64,000 nt of DNA from Chryseobacterium sp. Its GTDB lineage: Bacteria > Bacteroidota > Bacteroidia > Flavobacteriales > Weeksellaceae. Location of the stretch: assembly GCF_008014695.1 (NCBI RefSeq), contig NZ_VOXE01000003.1, positions 1-64,000 on the forward strand, written 5' to 3'. Made by a program: the position numbers and the translations under genes. Below, piece after piece: positions 60,225 to 64,000 of the stretch. Below the pieces are notes generated by a model that saw only the letters and a list, made by a program, of their open reading frames with translations, ran no database searches and had not been told where the DNA came from. Position 1 is the stretch's first letter; every line of letters starts with the position of its first letter.

Positions 60225-60938
60225 ATGACTTCATTATTTGCTGAAAAACCCAAACATATCTTCTTTGATCTCGACAATACCCTTTGGGATCACCGTAAAA
60301 ACGCTTACCTAACCCTCAAGGAAATTTATAAAAGAGAAAAAGTCGAAAAAAAATACTCAATTGATTTTGAAGATTTCCACAGAGAATATTTCACGATCAA
60401 CGAAAGACTTTGGGCACAGATCAGAGATGGCGATATTGATAAGGAATACCTGCGTAAACACCGTTTTTATGATGCATTTCTGTTTTTTGGGATTGATGAT
60501 TTTGAGCTTGCCCAGATTTTTGAGCACAATTTTCTGGATGAAATCCTTAATTACAATGACCTTGTAGCAGGGGCGATGGAACTTCTGGAATATCTTACCG
60601 AAAGAAAATATAGACTGCACATCCTTTCCAACGGATTTCAGGAAGTCACTGACCGGAAATGCGAACTTTCAGGCATCAGCAGCTTTTTTGAAACCATTAC
60701 AAGTGCCGATGAGATCAACATCAGGAAACCGAAGCCGGAAATTTATGAATACGCTTTAAAAAAAGCCGGTGCAAACAGAGAAGAATCCATGATGATTGGC
60801 GACGACTGGATTGCTGATGTGGAAGGCGCAAAAGCATTTGGCCTTCAGGTGGTGTTCTTCGATGTTTTCAACGATAATTTTGAGGCTGAAGAAGTAAAAG
60901 TCATTAAAAAACTCAAGGAAATTACCACATTTCTTTAG
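60225..60938 (+). CDS. YjjG-family noncanonical pyrimidine nucleotidase (HAD superfamily)
   Basis: A 237-residue HAD phosphatase. Motif I is FFDLDNTLWDH with the nucleophilic Asp, motif II is HILSNGFQEV, and motifs III/IV are KPKPEIYEYALK and MIGDDWIADVEGA. The YjjG family dephosphorylates damaged or noncanonical pyrimidine nucleotides and keeps them out of DNA. It converges on a NUDIX hydrolase gene, 7 bases apart. Confidence 0.92.
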   Translation: MTSLFAEKPKHIFFDLDNTLWDHRKNAYLTLKEIYKREKVEKKYSIDFEDFHREYFTINERLWAQIRDGDIDKEYLRKHRFYDAFLFFGIDDFELAQIFEHNFLDEILNYNDLVAGAMELLEYLTERKYRLHILSNGFQEVTDRKCELSGISSFFETITSADEINIRKPKPEIYEYALKKAGANREESMMIGDDWIADVEGAKAFGLQVVFFDVFNDNFEAEEVKVIKKLKEITTFL

Positions 60939-60945
60939 TGGGAAA

Positions 60946-61455
60946 TTATCGGTAAAGGTGCTGAAAAAAGTGTTTTTGGGAATCAAAAGCCAGGTCATCC
61001 GGATTTATCTCTTTTAAAGGAATCCATAAGATTTCAGAAATCTCAGAGATTTCCAGGCTAACTGCAAATTTTTCTGAGACGTTGTATTCGTAAAAAAGAT
61101 CGAGCGTGCGATAATCAATCTCTTTGTAAAGATAAGTATTGGGAAAACTTCCAAGATATTTAAGGTCAGAAGGCTGAAGGTGAAGCTGCAGTTCTTCAAA
61201 AAGCTCACGGACACAGGCTTCCTCAGCACTTTCCTCAGGATCTACAAAACCGCCTGCCAAATCCAGTTTTCCCTTTTTGGGCATCTGGTTTCTCTTCGTG
61301 AATAAAATCTCATCACCACACCTGATCACCACAGCCACTGCAGCTGCAATATTATTATACAGCACAAAATCGCATGCACCGCAGGTCCACTTCCTTTCGC
61401 CATCCCAAATCAATGTTTTTTCTCCGCATTTAGGACAGTATTTTAAGTCATCCAT
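60946..61455 (-). CDS. NUDIX hydrolase with N-terminal zinc ribbon
   Basis: A 169-residue protein. Residues 1-35 contain a Cys4 zinc ribbon (YCPKCGEKT ... WTCGACD). The NUDIX box GGFVDPEESAEEACVRELFEEL follows at about 68-89, with the Glu residues that bind Mg2+. It resembles NADH pyrophosphatase NudC-type or related NUDIX proteins, but is shorter; the substrate cannot be fixed. Its start lies 3 bases after the xerD stop codon. Confidence 0.9.
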   Translation of the reverse strand: MDDLKYCPKCGEKTLIWDGERKWTCGACDFVLYNNIAAAVAVVIRCGDEILFTKRNQMPKKGKLDLAGGFVDPEESAEEACVRELFEELQLHLQPSDLKYLGSFPNTYLYKEIDYRTLDLFYEYNVSEKFAVSLEISEISEILWIPLKEINPDDLAFDSQKHFFQHLYR

Positions 61456-61458
61456 CGA

Positions 61459-62370
61459 TTAGGAGACCGCTTTGTTTCGTGGATGATAGTTTAAAATAAC
61501 ATTCCGGAGCTCATCAGTTTTAAGATGAGTATAAATTTCAGTTGTGGTAATGCTCGAATGACCCAACATCTCCTGAATATACCGAAGATCTGCACCGTTC
61601 TGAAGCAAATGAGTGGCAAATGAGTGGCGGAACGTATGTGGAGAAATCTTTTTGCTGATTCCAGCTTTTTCGGTAAGCTCCTTGATGATGATGAAGACAA
61701 TAACGCGTGACATAGAAGAACCCCTGCTGTTCAAAAACAGAATATCCTCGTGCTTTTTATTGATTTTATAATGGCTCCGCACATTCTGAATATATTCTTT
61801 GATGAGGTGAGACGTAATGTCTGCAAGCGGAACCAGACGCGATTTATCGCCTTTTCCAATAACCTTAAGATAGTTCTCTTTAAAATTGATGTCGGAAATT
61901 CTCAGGTCGATGAGTTCAGAAACCCGGAGTCCACAACCGTAAAGCACTTCTATCATGCATCGGTTTCTCTGTCCGAGATCTGTAGTAACATTGATGGCTT
62001 TAATGATTCTTTCCACATCTTCAAAACTGAGTGTATCGGGCAGATAAAGTCCCAGTTTGGGTCCTTCTAGAAGGGTTGAAGGATTGTCTTCGCGCATTTC
62101 GTCCTGCTGCAGAAATTTAAAAAATGCTTTGATAGACGAAATCCATCTTGCCTGCGATCTTTCACTGAATTTCTGTTTGGAAACCTGATAGAGATATTCC
62201 TGAAGCTGTTCATAAGTGATATGTTCCGGTAGAACATTATCAAGGAAATCTTCTGCAAAAGTCTTGAGTTTTCTGATGTCCCGAAGGTAAGCATCCAGCG
62301 TGTTGTCTGAAAAATTCCGTTCAAACTTAAGGTAATTTTCAAACTCCTTAATTTTTTCATCCCATTTCAT
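61459..62370 (-). CDS. xerD: Tyrosine recombinase XerD
   Basis: A 303-residue site-specific recombinase that, with XerC, resolves chromosome dimers at dif. The N-terminal SAM-like domain (about 1-90) binds the core site. The catalytic domain contains CGLRVSELIDLRI (Arg), the Lys in VIGKGDKSRLV, HTFRHSFATHLLQNG (His-x-x-Arg), LGHSSITTTEIYTH with the second His and the nucleophilic Tyr. The length and motif order match XerC/D rather than a phage integrase. It is located in an operon with dCMP deaminase and NUDIX genes. Confidence 0.93.
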   Translation of the reverse strand: MKWDEKIKEFENYLKFERNFSDNTLDAYLRDIRKLKTFAEDFLDNVLPEHITYEQLQEYLYQVSKQKFSERSQARWISSIKAFFKFLQQDEMREDNPSTLLEGPKLGLYLPDTLSFEDVERIIKAINVTTDLGQRNRCMIEVLYGCGLRVSELIDLRISDINFKENYLKVIGKGDKSRLVPLADITSHLIKEYIQNVRSHYKINKKHEDILFLNSRGSSMSRVIVFIIIKELTEKAGISKKISPHTFRHSFATHLLQNGADLRYIQEMLGHSSITTTEIYTHLKTDELRNVILNYHPRNKAVS

Positions 62371-62399
62371 AATTCCTCTTTTTTGTTTTGGTTATTGGT

Positions 62400-62831
62400 T
62401 TACATTGACAAGAGTTCATTTTCATGGATCTGAACGGTTTCAATGTTGTGGTTTTTTAAAAAACTTATTCCCTCTTCGTCAGAATACTCGTGAATATAAA
62501 CGATTTTCGAGATTCCTGACTGTAAAACCAGTTTACTGCATTCTTTACAGGGCGAAAGTGTTAAATATAGCGTTGCCCCTTTTGCAGACTGTGTTGAACT
62601 GGCAAGTTTTAAGATTGCATTGGCTTCTGCATGCAAAACATACCAGTGTGTGCTTCCACTCTCATCTTCGCAGCAATTATCAAAGCCCGAAGGTGTACCG
62701 TTATAACCATCAGAAATGATCATCCGGTCTTTTACAATAAGGGCTCCTACTTTCTTACGCTCACAATACGAAAGTTTTGCCCATTCCTGCGCCATTTTTA
62801 AATAGGCGATATCAAATTTGTTCGGTTCCAA
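62400..62831 (-). CDS. Deoxycytidylate deaminase-family protein (ComEB-like)
   Basis: A 143-residue zinc deaminase. HAEANAILKLA holds the zinc His and the catalytic Glu; LTLSPCKECSKLV holds the two zinc Cys. It converts dCMP to dUMP for dTMP synthesis. The N-terminal EWAKLSYCERKKVGALIV and NGTPSGFDNCCED are typical of the family. The gene follows enoyl-CoA hydratase by 2 bases, and xerD starts 29 bases later. Confidence 0.92.
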   Translation of the reverse strand: MEPNKFDIAYLKMAQEWAKLSYCERKKVGALIVKDRMIISDGYNGTPSGFDNCCEDESGSTHWYVLHAEANAILKLASSTQSAKGATLYLTLSPCKECSKLVLQSGISKIVYIHEYSDEEGISFLKNHNIETVQIHENELLSM

Positions 62832-62833
62832 AA

Positions 62834-63601
62834 CTAAAATGTGGGTTTTCTCTTTTCCAGAAACGCTGAAACCCCTTCTTTCTTATCGGGCATATCGAAA
62901 AGTTCTCCAAAAAACTGTATTTCGGCATCATAACCTTTATCAGTGTCAGATAGATTAATGGCTTTAATGGCTTTTTCAATGGCCATGGGAGAATTATATG
63001 AAATAGTGGTAGCCAGTTCTTTCGCTTTCGATAAAAGATCTTCCAAAGGGAAAACTTCATTTACAAGACCGATTTCTTTCGCTTTTTTAGCGTCAATCAT
63101 TTTTGCTGAAAAGATCATCTCATTTGCAAGACCTTTTCCAACGATTTTTGCAAGCCTCTGCGTGCCGCCGTAACCGGGAATCAAGCCTAAAGTAACTTCC
63201 GGAAGTCCAAGTCTGGCATTTTCTGAAGCATAGCGGATGTGGCAGGCTAAAGCCAGTTCCAGACCACCACCCAAAGCGAAACCGTTTACAGCAGCGATCA
63301 CGGGTTTCTTTAAATTTTCAATTTTATTGAAAAGGAAGCTTTGCCCGTTACGTGCAAGTTCTTCTGCTTTTTCCTGCCCGAAATCTGAAAATTCTTTTAT
63401 ATCGGCACCAGCTACAAAAGATTTTGGACCGTCGCCGATTAAAATAATGACTCTTACTTCCTGATCTTCATTAAGGATTTCAAATGCGGTACTCAACTCC
63501 TTTATAGTAGCTGAGTTCAGTGCGTTCAAACTTTGCGGCCTTCTGATGGTGAGGACTGCGGTTCTGTTTTCCTTCTCTACAACAATATTGTCAAAATTCA
63601 T
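62834..63601 (-). CDS. Enoyl-CoA hydratase/isomerase family protein
   Basis: A 255-residue crotonase-fold protein. SFVAGADIKEF near residue 65 and GFALGGGLELALACH near 105 build the oxyanion hole. LPEVTLGLIPGYGG near 135 contains one catalytic Glu, and the first catalytic Glu is in GGLELAL. It probably hydrates trans-2-enoyl-CoA in fatty-acid beta-oxidation; a specific substrate is not indicated. It is first in a four-gene minus-strand operon. Confidence 0.9.
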   Translation of the reverse strand: MNFDNIVVEKENRTAVLTIRRPQSLNALNSATIKELSTAFEILNEDQEVRVIILIGDGPKSFVAGADIKEFSDFGQEKAEELARNGQSFLFNKIENLKKPVIAAVNGFALGGGLELALACHIRYASENARLGLPEVTLGLIPGYGGTQRLAKIVGKGLANEMIFSAKMIDAKKAKEIGLVNEVFPLEDLLSKAKELATTISYNSPMAIEKAIKAINLSDTDKGYDAEIQFFGELFDMPDKKEGVSAFLEKRKPTF

Positions 63602-63699
63602 GTGTTATCAATGTCTTTAAAAAATGCAAATTACTAAAAATCTATGTAGAAAAATGAAAAATATCTATAAAAATTCATTTTTTAACATTTTAAATTTAA

Positions 63700-64000
63700 T
63701 TATGTCTTCATATGGCTCATCATATTCGCGTCAATGTTGATTTGCAGACCCATGGCAATCTTCATCCCTAATTCAATATTCGCACGGAAAAAATGACAGA
63801 GCTGACGGCCGATAATTTCTTCTCTTTTCGGACCGGAAATTCCCTGCATGTGCTTAACAATATTCTTTATAAGGTGTTGCCGGTCATTTTCATTCAGGGC
63901 CTTGGTGTAAAAAAGACCAGGTTGGGTATAATGGTCGTCATCGAATTCATTTCTGTTAAAGTTCGCAACGTGCATGCTGGTGATCTCGTACTCAAAGTTT
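63700..64000 (-). CDS. Catalase, C-terminal fragment (cut by window edge)
   Basis: The visible 100 residues are the C-terminal end of a haem catalase: FEYEITSMHVANFNRNEFDDDHYTQPGLFY, then RQHLIKNIVKHMQGISGPKREEIIGRQL and a final helical stretch. This part of the protein lies around the wrapping and helical domains; the haem-binding and catalytic residues are outside the window. The frame continues to the edge on the minus strand, so the start is not visible. It protects against hydrogen peroxide. Bases 63602-63699 are AT-rich, with no clear promoter for enoyl-CoA hydratase. Confidence 0.9.
   Translation of the reverse strand, partial: NFEYEITSMHVANFNRNEFDDDHYTQPGLFYTKALNENDRQHLIKNIVKHMQGISGPKREEIIGRQLCHFFRANIELGMKIAMGLQINIDANMMSHMKT

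Noticed and set aside
1-64000. CRISPR arrays, tRNA or rRNA genes, prophage or insertion sequence
   Set aside because: No regularly spaced repeats, cloverleaf structures, rRNA-like stretches or transposase/integrase genes were found by reading. XerD is the housekeeping recombinase and not a phage integrase.

Overview
The window looks like a chromosomal segment of a flavobacterium of the Chryseobacterium/Kaistella group (Bacteroidota, Weeksellaceae). The evidence is the order DUF6089 - uppS - bamA - two ompH genes, a gldH lipoprotein gene, two GLPGLI-family proteins, a complete alternative complex III operon, dialkylresorcinol/flexirubin-type genes, and many promoters of the Bacteroidota type (TTTG at -33, TAnnTTTG at -7) without obvious Shine-Dalgarno sequences. 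No tRNA, rRNA, CRISPR array or intact insertion sequence was found. The right edge cuts a catalase gene.

Layout. 1-11.6 kb (mostly minus strand): an exported hypothetical, rfbD and a thioesterase; the envelope operon DUF6089 - uppS - bamA - ompH - ompH; a degenerate arginase-fold protein; topA. 11.8-26.1 kb (plus strand): a type II fatty-acid/polyketide-like cluster. It holds darA/darB (dialkylresorcinol formation), a hot-dog dehydratase, a small HTH-like protein, a BtrH-like acyltransferase, an ABC exporter, a thioesterase, two ketosynthase/chain-length-factor pairs and one ACP. The cluster is interrupted at 19.9-23.5 kb by a visibly AT-richer block of minus-strand accessory genes. 26.1-30.1 kb: the suf Fe-S operon (sufA-like, sufB, sufC, sufD). 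30.3-40.8 kb: a second GLPGLI protein, a 2H phosphoesterase, a YpfJ-type metallopeptidase, a lipoprotein/YgiB-like/YgiC-like trio, an LtaS-type sulfatase, ribH with a TPR membrane protein, apt and two exported proteins. 40.9-49.3 kb: alternative complex III, actA to actF. 49.5-57.1 kb: a SPOR-like protein, a polytopic membrane protein, SelO, PBP1A, gldH and ricT. 57.4-64 kb: a FadL-type porin with an SGNH lipoprotein, a YjjG-type nucleotidase, and an operon of enoyl-CoA hydratase, dCMP deaminase, xerD and NUDIX, then the catalase fragment.

How the genes work together. The bamA/ompH/uppS block serves outer-membrane assembly and lipid-carrier synthesis. The suf genes supply Fe-S clusters, which ActB and other enzymes need. 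Complex III passes electrons from menaquinol to cytochrome c. The 11.8-26.1 kb cluster can plausibly make and export an aryl or alkyl lipid built on a dialkylresorcinol. However, the aromatic-starter genes, ketoreductase, ligase and RND-type exporter expected of a full flexirubin locus are not within this window. This reduced, split arrangement is the most interesting part of the window.
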